Notes: generated from the sequence alone by a model not told the origin. Shown: positions 37,899-46,641, counted from the first letter of the stretch. The stretch is 64,000 nt of DNA from Shimia sp047124445 (GCF_047124445.1 NZ_CP138921.1:2108001-2172000), one strand, 5' to 3'. Made by a program: numbers and translations.

Positions 37899-37973
37899 GC
37901 GGGCGTAGCTCAGGGGTAGAGCATAACCTTGCCAAGGTTAGGGTCGGGCGTTCGAATCGCCTCGCCCGCTCCA
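37899..37973 (+). tRNA. tRNA-Gly (GCC), copy 1
   Basis: Acceptor arms GCGGGCG and CGCCCGC, discriminator T and encoded CCA. The anticodon stem-loop AACCTTGCCAAGGTT gives anticodon GCC, and the T loop is TTCGAAT. The sequence is identical to the copy at 38144. Confidence 0.97.
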
Positions 37974-37999
37974 ATATCTCCCTCGCGGAGAGAGTGATG

Positions 38000-38026
38000 A
38001 AGGCGCGGATTTATCCGCGCCTTTTC
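38000..38026 (+). terminator. Terminator after tRNA-Gly copy 1
   Basis: AAGGCGCGGAT pairs with ATCCGCGCCTT and is followed by TTC on the plus strand. Confidence 0.8.
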
Positions 38027-38143
38027 GCGTTTCCGGGCCTCTTTTCAGTGACTTAAAAACTTTCTGCGGATTGTGTGAATTTCTTTCGAATTGGGGGTTG
38101 CGGTCCCCCGTGGGGAGCGCTAAATCACGGCCATCCAAACGGT

Positions 38144-38218
38144 GCGGGCGTAGCTCAGGGGTAGAGCATAACCTTGCCAAGGTTAGGGTCGGGCGTTCGA
38201 ATCGCCTCGCCCGCTCCA
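38144..38218 (+). tRNA. tRNA-Gly (GCC), copy 2
   Basis: This 75-nt gene, CCA included, is identical to the copy 245 bp upstream, anticodon GCC. The separate terminator after copy 1 suggests independent transcription. Confidence 0.97.
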
Positions 38219-38233
38219 TTTGGATAAAACGCA

Positions 38234-38268
38234 AAAAGGCGCCAGGGTTTCCCGGCGCCTTTTGTTTT
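38234..38268 (+). terminator. Terminator after tRNA-Gly copy 2
   Basis: AAAAGGCGCC pairs with GGCGCCTTTT, with an inner GGG/CCC pairing, and is followed by GTTTTT. Confidence 0.9.
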
Positions 38269-38330
38269 TCCCGCATGTTTTGAACGGCTTGAGATGACGG
38301 GCGCTGAGGCGCGCCCGCCGGTGTTTTCCC

Positions 38331-39680
38331 TTAGAGACTTTCAGCGAGTCGCGTGGCCAAAGCGTTCTGCCGCTGAATCACCGCAGACAGGTTGATGCTG
38401 GTCATATGGCCGTCGCGTACGATCTGACGTCCCTCAACAAAAAGATCGCGCACAGTGGTTGGACCAGCCAGAAGAATCGCCGCCTGATCCCAGCTGCCCG
38501 CGCTGTGCACGCCGGTGACATCCCAGATCGCAATGTCGGCGCGTTTGCCGACGGCGATCTGGCCACAGTCGTGACGGCCCAGCACCTCTGCCCCGCCTCG
38601 CGTCGCAATTTCCAGCGCTTCGCGGGGGGACATGGCGTCCGCACCCAGAGCGACTCGTTGCAGCAGCATCGCCTGACGGGCTTCAGCCACCAGATTGCCG
38701 GCGTCGTTGGAGGCAGAGCCGTCTACACCAAGGCCCACCGGCACTTTGGCGTCGCGCATGGCGCGCACTGGCGCGATGCCGCTGCCAAGGCGGCAGTTGG
38801 AACAGGGGCAATGGGCCACGCCGGTTTTGGTGCGGGCAAAAAGCGCGATTTCGCTTTCATCCAACTTCACGCAATGGGCGTGCCAGACATCTTCCCCTAC
38901 CCAGCCAAGCTCTTCGGCGTATTGCCCAGGGCGGCAGCCGAAATTTTCCAGTGAATAGGCAATGTCTTCGTCGTTTTCCGCCAAATGCGTGTGCAGCATC
39001 ACGCCTTTGTCGCGCGCCAGAATGGCAGCGTCCCGCATCAACTCGCGAGACACGGAGAAAGGCGAACAGGGGGCCACACCGACGCGCACCATGCTGCCAT
39101 CACTCGCGTCGTGGTGCGTGTCGATCAAACGAATGGCGTCTTTGAGGATGACGTCTTCTTTTTCGACCAGCGAATCCGGTGGCAGGCCCCCGTCGCTTTC
39201 GCCGATGCTCATGGCACCACGGGTGGGATGGAAACGCATCCCCACCTCCTTGGCGGCCTCGATGGTGTCATCCAGCCGGGAGCCGTTTGGATAGAGATAG
39301 AGGTGATCCGAGGTCAGGGTGCAGCCAGAGAGCGCCAGTTCGGCAAGGCCAATCTGGGCGGAGATGTTCATCTCTTCCGGCCCAAAACATGACCAGATCG
39401 GATAGAGCCGTTGCAGCCAGCCAAACAGCAGGGCGTCCTGTCCGCCCGGCACAGCCCGGGTCAGGGTTTGGTAGAGGTGGTGATGGGTGTTCACCAAGCC
39501 CGGCGTGACCACGCAGCCATCGGCAAAGATGGTTTCGCCATCGGTTGTGAGGTTCTCGCCAATTTCGGCAATCACGCCATCCTTGATACGGATGTCATGC
39601 GCCGCCAGTTCGCGGCGGTCATCATCCATGGTCAGAACAGTCTGAGCGGATTTGATCAGGGTTTCAGTGGCTTGTGCCAT
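38331..39680 (-). CDS. 8-oxoguanine deaminase-like amidohydrolase
   Basis: The 449-residue enzyme is a metal-dependent amidohydrolase. The N-terminal metal site is NTHHHLYQTL (H66-H68), followed by SDHLYLYPNG, HTHLAENDEDIAY, WHAHCVKL, TGVAHCPCSNCRLGSGIAPV and the catalytic aspartate in LGVDGSASND. These match the 8-oxoguanine deaminase/hydroxyatrazine hydrolase-like branch, which removes damaged guanine or related triazine-like purines. ATG 39680 (MAQATETLI) fits the family; an upstream extension to 39803 does not. It is monocistronic. Confidence 0.88.
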   Translation of the reverse strand: MAQATETLIKSAQTVLTMDDDRRELAAHDIRIKDGVIAEIGENLTTDGETIFADGCVVTPGLVNTHHHLYQTLTRAVPGGQDALLFGWLQRLYPIWSCFGPEEMNISAQIGLAELALSGCTLTSDHLYLYPNGSRLDDTIEAAKEVGMRFHPTRGAMSIGESDGGLPPDSLVEKEDVILKDAIRLIDTHHDASDGSMVRVGVAPCSPFSVSRELMRDAAILARDKGVMLHTHLAENDEDIAYSLENFGCRPGQYAEELGWVGEDVWHAHCVKLDESEIALFARTKTGVAHCPCSNCRLGSGIAPVRAMRDAKVPVGLGVDGSASNDAGNLVAEARQAMLLQRVALGADAMSPREALEIATRGGAEVLGRHDCGQIAVGKRADIAIWDVTGVHSAGSWDQAAILLAGPTTVRDLFVEGRQIVRDGHMTSINLSAVIQRQNALATRLAESL

Positions 39681-39824
39681 ATGCGCATTCCTTGGGCCTA
39701 AAGTCGGGCCCGATTCGGTAGCGATATGAGGCGCAGCGACAGAATACGGGCAAAGGACTCGCTGTGCCCGTCCATCATAGCGAAGCGGCAGGGCCGCAAT
39801 CAAGGGTGGTGCGCTTTAAGCCTG

Positions 39825-40607
39825 TTACAGAAGCGCCAAAGCCTGTGCGTGTAGCTCTTTGTTGGCCGCAGCCACAACCTGCCCGCCGTTGTGCGCGGGG
39901 CCGCCCTGCCAATTGGTGACAATGCCGCCAGCCGCTTCGATCACCGCGATCGGCGCCTGTATGTCATAGGCGTTGAGACCCGCCTCGATCACCAGATCGA
40001 TCTGTCCTGCGGCCAAAAGCGCGTAGGCGTAGCAATCCATGCCGTAACGGGTGAGTTTGGTCTGGGATGCGACACGTTCAAACCCTGCGCGCTCCACCTC
40101 CGTGCCGACTTCGGGAAAGGTTGTGAAGATCACCGCCTCCGCCAGAGTGGCAGTGTCACGGGTTTTGAGCGACATGGTACCTTGCGGTCCGTGGGCCTCA
40201 GCCACGCCAAAGCCACCTTTGAAGCGCTCGCCAATGTAAGGTTGATCCACCACGCCGTAGATCGGGCCGGAATCATCCGACAAGGCGATCAATACACCCC
40301 AGGTTGGGGTGCCGGAGATAAACGCGCGAGTGCCATCGATGGGGTCCAGCACCCAGGTCAGGCCACTGCTGCCCTCGGTTTTGCCAAACTCTTCGCCAAA
40401 AATGCCGTCCTGCGGACGGCGCTCTGCGAGAACGGCGCGCATCGCTTCCTCAGCGGCGCGATCTGCCACGGTCACAGGGTCGAACCCCTCAGACAGTTTG
40501 TTGTCTGCGGTGAGGGTCGTGCTGCGAAAGTGGGGAAGAATGGCCGCGCGGGCCGCATCAGCCATGGCATCCGCCACAGCGATCAGGTCGTTCTGTTCTG
40601 GTGTCAT
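39825..40607 (-). CDS. hisN: Inositol-monophosphatase family enzyme, histidinol-phosphatase-like
   Basis: The 260-residue Mg2+-dependent phosphatase shows GEEFG (71-75), the signature LDPIDGTRAF (87-96) and the C-terminal motif GLNAYDIQAPIAVIEAAGG. The DGTRAF variant and overall pattern fit HisN-type histidinol-phosphatases, which dephosphorylate L-histidinol phosphate in histidine synthesis; other members act on inositol phosphate. No other his gene is in the window. A small XRE regulator gene lies just upstream on the same strand, 57 bp away. Confidence 0.85.
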   Translation of the reverse strand: MTPEQNDLIAVADAMADAARAAILPHFRSTTLTADNKLSEGFDPVTVADRAAEEAMRAVLAERRPQDGIFGEEFGKTEGSSGLTWVLDPIDGTRAFISGTPTWGVLIALSDDSGPIYGVVDQPYIGERFKGGFGVAEAHGPQGTMSLKTRDTATLAEAVIFTTFPEVGTEVERAGFERVASQTKLTRYGMDCYAYALLAAGQIDLVIEAGLNAYDIQAPIAVIEAAGGIVTNWQGGPAHNGGQVVAAANKELHAQALALL

Positions 40608-40664
40608 CGGTCACAGTCTCCGCTCTGGCGTTCGCGCCATGGCTAGACCAGAGCGGGAATGGAC

Positions 40665-41033
40665 TCAAGCGACGTCAGACAGGACGCGGGCCAGTTCAAA
40701 CAGGCGCCGGCGCTGGTTTTCCGGAATGGCATAGTAGCTGCGGATCAGATCCAACGCTTCTTTGTCAGCCATGATGTCGGCAGGCACGCTGCCGGAGCTT
40801 GCGCCATCGCTGTCGCTTTCGAGACCTTCAAAGAAGAAGCTGACCGGCACGTCCAGAGCGTCGGAAATATCCCAAAGTCGAGAGGCGCTGACACGGTTGG
40901 CACCGGTTTCATACTTTTGAATCTGTTGAAACTTGATCCCGACTTGCTCGGCCAGTTGTTGCTGCGTCATCCCCGTCAGCCACCGGCGTTGGCGGATTTT
41001 CTTGCCAACATGCACGTCCACTGGATGTGTCAT
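40665..41033 (-). CDS. XRE-family transcriptional regulator
   Basis: The 122-residue protein has an N-terminal helix-turn-helix (KKIRQRRWLTGMTQQQLAEQ, then VGIKFQQIQKYETGANRVSA) like phage repressors, an acidic linker and a C-terminal helical domain (DKEALDLIRSYYAIPENQRR) typical of a conserved alphaproteobacterial branch. ATG 41033 or the ATG one codon upstream may be the start. A perfect 8-bp inverted repeat upstream could be its operator. It probably shares a transcript with the HisN-like gene. Confidence 0.88.
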   Translation of the reverse strand: MTHPVDVHVGKKIRQRRWLTGMTQQQLAEQVGIKFQQIQKYETGANRVSASRLWDISDALDVPVSFFFEGLESDSDGASSGSVPADIMADKEALDLIRSYYAIPENQRRRLFELARVLSDVA

Positions 41034-41366
41034 CACACGTCTCCTTCCGAATTAAATATCGGGCCGCAACCAAGGACCAAGCAGTCCGTCAGCAGCGTCA
41101 CCAATTCGTTTAGTGAAGTTATCGCGCATCCCTTTCGCGATAATTCACCTTAGCAGTTTTCGCCTTATAATCAAGGGAAAGAATGTGTCTTACCCCTTCT
41201 GGATAGAGTAGCCCATTCAATCGGAGATTGTCATGTTAAGCACTTCCTGCTCCCTCAAATGTTCAGCCAGAGGGTGACGTCGTGTCGCAATCCTCTGTTT
41301 TCAAGGGATCAGCTTTGACTTGATTGCGGACGCTTGTGTATTCGATCCTGAGATCAGGAGATTAAG
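41034..41366. promoter_or_regulatory. 333-bp divergent control region with inverted repeats
   Basis: No gene is visible here. TTATCGCG-N9-CGCGATAA at 41119-41143 is a strong inverted repeat about 85 bp upstream of the XRE start and a candidate operator. CCTGA-GA-TCAGG at 41347-41358 overlaps the Shine-Dalgarno (AGGAG) of the quinone reductase-like gene and could bind a regulator or fold in the mRNA. Confidence 0.45.
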
Positions 41367-42329
41367 ATGCGCGCCTTTCAAGTAACATCCCATGACACCG
41401 CCCCTACCCTTGTTGATATTGCCACACCCGAACCTGGCCCCGGGGAGATCCGGGTCAAAATCAAAGCCTGCGCGCTGAACTTTGGCGATCTGCTGATGAT
41501 CAAGGGCACTTATCAGGCCACTCCACCGGTGCCGTTTACGCTTGGCATGGAAGTGGCGGGCGTCGTGGATGCACTGGGGCCGGACACCGTTGGGCCTGCA
41601 GTCGGCTCGGATGTACTGGTGTTTGGCGGCAGCGGCGGCTTGGCCGAGTTTGGCGTCTATCCAGCCGAGAGCGCCGTACCGATGCCCAAGGGCATGAGCT
41701 TTGAAGATGCGGCGGCCTTCCCTGTGGCCTATGGCACCAGCCATGTGGCGCTGGACCATCGCGCCAAATTGCAGCCGGGTGAAAACCTCCTGGTGCTCGG
41801 CGCCGCGGGCGGCGTGGGCCTCACCGCGGTGGAGCTGGGCAAGCTGATGGGGGCCAATGTGATTGCCTGTGCCCGTGGTGCGGACAAGCTGGAGGTGGCC
41901 AAGGCCGCCGGTGCTGACCACTTGATTGACGCCACCGACGCGGACATTCGCGCCGAAGTGAAAGCGCTTGGCGGGGCCGATGTAGTTTATGACCCTGTCG
42001 GCGGTGATCAGTTCAAAGCCGCCTTCCGCGCCTGCAACCCCGAGGCGCGGCTTTTGCCTTTGGGTTTTGCCAGCGGAGAGGTGCCGCAAATTCCAGCCAA
42101 CCACCTGCTGGTGAAAAACCTGACGGTGATCGGCCTCTATTGGGGCGGGTACCTGTCGTTCAAGCCTGAGGTGTTGACCGGCAGCATGCGCACGCTGTTT
42201 GGCTGGTACGGCGAAGGCAAACTTAAGCCGCATGTCAGCAATGTCCTGCCGCTGGCGCAGGCGGCAGAAGCCTATGAGCTCCTGCGCAGCCGCAAATCCA
42301 CCGGCAAGGTAGTTGTGACGGTCGACTAA
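41367..42329 (+). CDS. NADPH:quinone oxidoreductase family protein
   Basis: The 320-residue zinc-free medium-chain dehydrogenase/reductase has the GroES-like start (MRAFQVTSHDTAPTLVDIA), FTLGMEVAGVVDALG, and the nucleotide-binding loop LVLGAAGGVGLTAVELGKLMG near residue 145. It lacks the catalytic zinc cysteine pattern, as in quinone oxidoreductases and 2-haloacrylate or acyl-CoA reductases. Enzymes of this group reduce quinones or conjugated carbonyls with NADPH. AGGAG 6 bp before ATG 41367 fixes the start. It converges on the LysR gene, whose stop is 4 bp away. Confidence 0.9.
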   Translation: MRAFQVTSHDTAPTLVDIATPEPGPGEIRVKIKACALNFGDLLMIKGTYQATPPVPFTLGMEVAGVVDALGPDTVGPAVGSDVLVFGGSGGLAEFGVYPAESAVPMPKGMSFEDAAAFPVAYGTSHVALDHRAKLQPGENLLVLGAAGGVGLTAVELGKLMGANVIACARGADKLEVAKAAGADHLIDATDADIRAEVKALGGADVVYDPVGGDQFKAAFRACNPEARLLPLGFASGEVPQIPANHLLVKNLTVIGLYWGGYLSFKPEVLTGSMRTLFGWYGEGKLKPHVSNVLPLAQAAEAYELLRSRKSTGKVVVTVD

Positions 42330-42332
42330 ATC

Positions 42333-43226
42333 CTAGCCAACCACGCCCAAGCGGGGCGGGCTTTCCAACGGCGTGTGCATTGGTTGGAAACTCTTGCGGA
42401 TCAACTCGGCCAGATGGGCGACCATATCGCCCTTGGCCTGCTCTGCGCCATACATATTGATGTGCTGCTCGCCAAGGTCGGGCAATGCGCCGCCGTGATC
42501 GATCACCTCAAGATGACGGGGTTCTGTGCCCTGGATCATGGCCCCAACCCCAAGATCGGCGGCAATGGTGGCCTCCACGGTGCGGTCGGATTCCGTTTCA
42601 ACCGAGCTGTCCCATTCAATACCAGCTTTGTCCAAGAGACCAATCGCGGTGGGCCGGAACAGGCATTGGCGACCAGAAGCGAAAGGGATCGGACGGCGGC
42701 GCCAGCTGGCCCCACCCGGTGCGCCAATCCAAACCAATGGAAGGGTACAAAGACCCTCCGAATTTTCCGGCGTGTTCCGCTCGGTGGTGAGGATCAAATC
42801 GATCTCACCCTTTTCGAATTGCTGCTTCAGCTCAACCGTAAAAGACGAACACAGATTGACTTTCACCCTCGGAAATGCGGCCGCAAATTGCTGCATCACG
42901 CGGGGAATGGTCGGGTAGACAATGTCATGCGGCACACCCAGGGTCACCGCGCCTTCAAACTCATCGTGACTTAGGCGGCGCATGATTTCGTCGTTGAGCG
43001 TGACCATACGGCGGGCGTAGCCCAGCATTTGCTCGCCAGCAGGCGTGAGCGCGATGCCGCGCCCGGAGCGGTCCAACAGGTCGACGCCAATGAGCTCCTC
43101 AAGACGTTTGAGCTGCATGGACACAGCCGATTGGGTGAGATGCAGAAAGCCTGCGGCTTTGGTCACACCGCCCATATCGGCGACGGCAACAAAGCTTCGC
43201 AGCGTGGTTACATCAAGATTGCGCAT
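42333..43226 (-). CDS. LysR-family transcriptional regulator
   Basis: The 297-residue protein from ATG 43226 (MRNLDVTTLRSFVAVADMGG) has the winged helix (GFLHLTQSAVSMQLKRLEE, LLDRSGRGIALT) and a LysR effector-binding domain. The frame is open upstream to 43445, but LysR proteins begin with this helix. It is divergent from a DUF1127 gene 160 bp away, a likely target. The co-inducer is unknown. Confidence 0.92.
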   Translation of the reverse strand: MRNLDVTTLRSFVAVADMGGVTKAAGFLHLTQSAVSMQLKRLEELIGVDLLDRSGRGIALTPAGEQMLGYARRMVTLNDEIMRRLSHDEFEGAVTLGVPHDIVYPTIPRVMQQFAAAFPRVKVNLCSSFTVELKQQFEKGEIDLILTTERNTPENSEGLCTLPLVWIGAPGGASWRRRPIPFASGRQCLFRPTAIGLLDKAGIEWDSSVETESDRTVEATIAADLGVGAMIQGTEPRHLEVIDHGGALPDLGEQHINMYGAEQAKGDMVAHLAELIRKSFQPMHTPLESPPRLGVVG

Positions 43227-43386
43227 GGCTGTCCCTCTATAAATCACTGTTTCTGAACTGACATCATGATCTGTGATGAAGTCCGTCACAAACATTCGCT
43301 TTCTAAATACACACAGCGCGCCATATACATCAAGTAATTTGATGCAGACCCGAAGATCAATCGCAAACAAGGAAAGGAGCGACCCC

Positions 43387-43593
43387 ATGGCCTTCATCAC
43401 CACTTCCTCCGCCCCTCGTGGTTCCAAGTTTTCTCTCACCCGCATGAAACAGGCCTTTGCCGTCCTGCGTCAGCGCCGCCAGCTTGCACAGCTGGACAGT
43501 GCCGCGCTGCAGGATATGGGCCTGAGCCAAGCAGATGTGGACTTTGAATTGAAACGCTCCGTCTGGGATGTGCCAGCGCATTGGCGCGGCTGA
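43387..43593 (+). CDS. DUF1127 protein, second copy
   Basis: The 68-residue protein has the DUF1127 pattern in FAVLRQRRQLAQLDSAALQDMGLSQADV. Its N-terminal leader and C-terminal WDVPAHWRG differ from the copy next to the CcsR array, so it is a diverged paralogue. AAAGGAG 7 bp upstream fixes ATG 43387. It is divergent from a LysR regulator. DUF1127 proteins of alphaproteobacteria have been linked to RNA binding and phosphate or stress responses; the role of this copy is unknown. Confidence 0.85.
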   Translation: MAFITTSSAPRGSKFSLTRMKQAFAVLRQRRQLAQLDSAALQDMGLSQADVDFELKRSVWDVPAHWRG

Positions 43594-43613
43594 TCAAACG
43601 TTAACAATGATGC

Positions 43614-43644
43614 GGATTTTCGCCGCTTTGGGCGGCGGAAATCC
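43614..43644 (+). terminator. Hairpin after the second DUF1127 gene
   Basis: GGATTT and CGCCGC pair with GGCGGCG and AAATCC around a TTTG loop. No strong T-run follows, so it may be a terminator of moderate strength or an mRNA-end stem. Confidence 0.5.
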
Positions 43645-43734
43645 TTGAATTCACGCCCTCCCTCACCGATATTCCCTGTTGAAACCCTCTGAACGTCAGG
43701 TTCTGGGGGCAATAAAGTTAACTCGGAGGCTTTG

Positions 43735-44511
43735 ATGGCTGAATTTGACACGATCCGCGGCACGGCAGCTGCCAGCGCGGCTCAGATTGACGAGGGCCTG
43801 CGCGCCCACATGAACAAGGTCTATGGCAACATGTCCGTGGGCATGTTGATCACCTTTGCCGCCGCTTGGGCCCTGTCCGGCCTGGCTGTGACAACCGATC
43901 CGTCCGCCGCCGTGGCGCAAATCAGCGCTGACAAATACCTCACCGCACTGGGCAACGCGCTGTATGCGTCCCCGCTGAAGTGGGTGATCATGTTTGCCCC
44001 GCTGGCGATGGTGTTTGGCTTTGGCATGGCGATCAACCGCCTGTCCGCCGCTGGCGCGCAGCTGTTCTTCTACACCTTTGCGGCTCTGATGGGCGCATCG
44101 ATCAGCTCGATCTTCCTGGTGTTCACCGGTGAGTCGATCATCCAGACCTTCCTGATCACCGCGATCGCCTTCGCGGGCCTGTCGCTCTACGGCTACACCA
44201 CCAAGAAGAACCTGTCTGGCATGGGCACCTTCCTGATGATGGGTCTGATCGGCCTGATCGTGGCATCGATTGTGAACATCTTCCTCGCGTCCTCCGCGAT
44301 GGCCTTTGCGATCTCCGCAATTGGTGTTCTGATCTTTGCCGGTCTGACCGCGTATGACACCCAGAAGATCAAGAACGACTACATCCAGCACGCCCACATG
44401 GGCGACGGCGAGTGGCTGGCGAAATCCGCGATCATGGGCGCATTGACCCTGTATCTGGACTTCATCAACCTGTTCATGTTCCTGCTGCAGTTCCTCGGCA
44501 ACCGCGAGTGA
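43735..44511 (+). CDS. Bax inhibitor-1/YccA family membrane protein
   Basis: The 258-residue integral membrane protein has seven hydrophobic helices, starting VGMLITFAAAWALSGL and ending LYLDFINLFMFLLQFLGNRE, the C-terminal signature of bacterial BI-1 proteins. ITAIAFAGLSLYGYTTKKNL is also typical. BI-1 homologues are pH-sensitive calcium-leak channels, and YccA interacts with FtsH; hflK-hflC, other FtsH partners, are encoded at the right end of the window. GGAGG at 43725-43729 fixes ATG 43735. Confidence 0.92.
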   Translation: MAEFDTIRGTAAASAAQIDEGLRAHMNKVYGNMSVGMLITFAAAWALSGLAVTTDPSAAVAQISADKYLTALGNALYASPLKWVIMFAPLAMVFGFGMAINRLSAAGAQLFFYTFAALMGASISSIFLVFTGESIIQTFLITAIAFAGLSLYGYTTKKNLSGMGTFLMMGLIGLIVASIVNIFLASSAMAFAISAIGVLIFAGLTAYDTQKIKNDYIQHAHMGDGEWLAKSAIMGALTLYLDFINLFMFLLQFLGNRE

Positions 44512-44531
44512 TCCTTGCAGGATAGCAAAAG

Positions 44532-44562
44532 AAAAGGCCGGTCCCTGTGACCGGCCTTTTTT
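44532..44562. terminator. Terminator after the BI-1 gene
   Basis: AAAAGGCCGGTC pairs perfectly with GACCGGCCTTTT around a 5-nt loop; TTG follows on the plus strand and a TTTCTTTTG stretch on the minus strand, so it is probably bidirectional. Confidence 0.9.
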
Positions 44563-44565
44563 GTG

Positions 44566-45093
44566 TCAGGCGTATTCTGGCGCGCAGAGGTTGCGGTGCA
44601 TTTGGATGGCCGGGAAATGCACGCCAGGAGCCAAAGTGAGCTCAACTTCAGTGGTCTCCTCAAAGCCCATAGAGGCGTAGAAATCACGTGCAGTGATCGA
44701 GCTCATACAGCTCATCTCCCGCATACCGTGGGCTTCCGCAGAGGCCAGAGACACGTCAATCAAAGCCCGCGCCACGCCACGGCGCAGCCAATCCGGACGG
44801 GTCGCCACATGGCGCACATGGCCCAGATGGGTGCCACTCACGCCACGCGACGGGCTGAGATCGGTCCATCCCCCTGCTCCAATGATGTCATCAGTTTCCG
44901 CACACTCGGCAACAAAGTAGGTTCCGCAAGACAGCAACGCGGGCTGCGCTTTGGTGAAGAGCGGCAAGGCCCCCTCAAGCACAGCATCATCGTAGTCCCC
45001 TGGCAAAAGTTCCGGATAAGAGCGTGCATAGAGGTCAGACAACGCAACAGCATCATCAAGGCTGGCGGGGCGGATAAAGAATGGGTGGGGCAT
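44566..45093 (-). CDS. GNAT family N-acetyltransferase
   Basis: The 175-residue-class protein (start ATG 45093, MPHPFFIRPASLDDA) has the GNAT fold: the acetyl-CoA loop VATRPDWLRRGVARAL and the following helix, then ASITARDFYASMGFEE-like C-terminal strands (SSITARDFYASMGFE). The substrate is unknown. AGGAGGG 9 bp upstream fixes the start; a frame open to 45156 overlaps the rpmG terminator and is rejected. Confidence 0.88.
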   Translation of the reverse strand: MPHPFFIRPASLDDAVALSDLYARSYPELLPGDYDDAVLEGALPLFTKAQPALLSCGTYFVAECAETDDIIGAGGWTDLSPSRGVSGTHLGHVRHVATRPDWLRRGVARALIDVSLASAEAHGMREMSCMSSITARDFYASMGFEETTEVELTLAPGVHFPAIQMHRNLCAPEYA

Positions 45094-45155
45094 GTTGGGA
45101 ACCCTCCTGAAGAAAACTTTTTGTTTTTGTTCAGGCGCGGTTTCCCAGAAAAGCA

Positions 45156-45186
45156 AAAAGCCGCGCCTTGGTTTGGCGCGGCTTTT
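45156..45186 (-). terminator. Terminator of rpmG
   Basis: AAAAGCCGCGCC pairs with GGCGCGGCTTTT in a 12-bp stem; on the minus strand TTTGCTTTTC follows, 23 bp after the rpmG stop. Confidence 0.9.
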
Positions 45187-45208
45187 GCATGTGTCTCAGA
45201 AAGCGATC

Positions 45209-45376
45209 TTACTTGATCTTGCCTTCTTTGTACTCGACATGCTTGCGCACCACCGGGTCGTATTTGCGGACGACCATCTTTTCGGTCATGGTACGTGCGT
45301 TTTTCTTGGTCACGTAGAAATGGCCCGTGCCCGCGGTCGAGTTCAGACGGATCTTGATTGTCGTCGGCTTCGCCAT
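45209..45376 (-). CDS. rpmG: 50S ribosomal protein L33
   Basis: The 55-residue protein MAKPTTIKIRLNSTAGTGHF onward with KKNARTM and KYDPVVRKHVEYKE is L33 of the zinc-free type (no CxxC pairs), as in most alphaproteobacteria. It is a single gene with its own terminator. The frame extends far upstream to 45682, but ATG 45376 with an AGGAGAAGC site matches the family. Confidence 0.97.
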   Translation of the reverse strand: MAKPTTIKIRLNSTAGTGHFYVTKKNARTMTEKMVVRKYDPVVRKHVEYKEGKIK

Positions 45377-45594
45377 TGTGCTTCTCCTGCGCCGGGGCAC
45401 AGATACCCCGTGTAAATCTCTTGAAGCCCGCCTTTTAATGATGGCTGGGGCCGAGTCAATGGGGTTGGCGCGGGATTCCTCAAGAAAAGTGCAATCCTTT
45501 GAAAATAACCCCTCGTCACCGCTTTGCAGGGCAGAAACGAAGGAGTAATTTTGCCCGGATACAAAGCGCGTGGGCTCTTTGAAGGGGAAAACAC

Positions 45595-46641
45595 ATGGCT
45601 TGGTTCTGGATCGCGACAACGATTCCCGTAGTGCTGCTGGCGCTTGGCGGGCTGTTGGGTGGTCTGTGGGCGGTGGCGGCACTGGTCTATATGAGCGGGC
45701 TGATCCATGTGATGGACCGGCTGGTACAGGGCGCGGCGGCTAAAACCGGTGACGACGGCGAGTTTCCAAGTGGGATGCGGCTGTCGCTGGTGTTGGGCCT
45801 GGCGCATTTCCCGCTGTTGGTGATTGCGGTGTTGGCGGTGGCGGGTGTCACGGGGATCAGCCTTGGTGCCAAAGTCTGCTGTTTTCTGGCCTTTGGGCTG
45901 TTCTTTGGACAGGTCAGCAATGCCAACGCCCATGAGTTGATCCACAAATCGGCAAGGTTTCCCCGCAAGCTGGGAATGTGGGTCTACATCTCCCTGCTGT
46001 TTGGGCATCACACCTCCGCCCACCCCAAAGTGCATCACATCTGGGTGGCGACCGACAAGGACCCCAACAGCCCTCGGGACGGAGAACATTTTTATCGTTT
46101 CTGGCCACGCGCCTGGATTGGATCGTTTAAGGCCGGATGGCAGGCGGAGAATACGATGCGCAAACGCGCGGGTAGCCGCAAGTCCCTACTGCATCCCTAT
46201 GTGATCTATGTCGGCGGCGCGGTGCTCTGCCTTGCCGTCGCTGCGCGGTTGGCAGGGGTGAGTGGCATGTTGGCTTATCTGGCGCTGGCGAGTTACGGCA
46301 GCATGCAGCTTTTGTTGTCAGACTATGTGCAGCACTATGGCTTGCATCGGCAGATACGCGAGAACGGCAAGCCGGAACCGGTGGGGCCAGAGCACAGCTG
46401 GAACGCGCCGCAGCTTTATACCTCCGCGCTGATGCTCAACGCCCCGCGTCATTCGGACCACCATATGGTGCCGACGCGGGACTACCCCGCCTTGCAACTG
46501 GACAAGGCAACAATGCCCACCCTGCCGCAGTCATTGCCGTTGATGGCGATTCTGGCGCTTTGGCCGCGCCAGTGGCGGCGGGTGATGAATCCCCGTGTGG
46601 AGAAGCTAAGGGCGGCAAAACTGCGCGCATCACAGCAATGA
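45595..46641 (+). CDS. AlkB-like membrane di-iron hydroxylase
   Basis: The 348-residue membrane protein belongs to the alkane monooxygenase/fatty acid desaturase superfamily. Histidine boxes are HELIHK (113-118), HHTSAHPKVHH (138-148) and LNAPRHSDHH (281-290); SDYVQHYGLHR (242-252) matches the NYxEHYGL signature of AlkB. Four or more helices anchor it. At 348 residues it is shorter than classical AlkB (about 400), so it may use another substrate. No rubredoxin gene is adjacent; a [2Fe-2S] ferredoxin at 51.5 kb is a possible donor, which is speculation. Confidence 0.85.
   Translation: MAWFWIATTIPVVLLALGGLLGGLWAVAALVYMSGLIHVMDRLVQGAAAKTGDDGEFPSGMRLSLVLGLAHFPLLVIAVLAVAGVTGISLGAKVCCFLAFGLFFGQVSNANAHELIHKSARFPRKLGMWVYISLLFGHHTSAHPKVHHIWVATDKDPNSPRDGEHFYRFWPRAWIGSFKAGWQAENTMRKRAGSRKSLLHPYVIYVGGAVLCLAVAARLAGVSGMLAYLALASYGSMQLLLSDYVQHYGLHRQIRENGKPEPVGPEHSWNAPQLYTSALMLNAPRHSDHHMVPTRDYPALQLDKATMPTLPQSLPLMAILALWPRQWRRVMNPRVEKLRAAKLRASQQ

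Noticed and set aside
37938..38276. A 112-codon minus-strand frame
   Set aside because: It runs antisense through both tRNA-Gly genes, a well-known source of false proteins.
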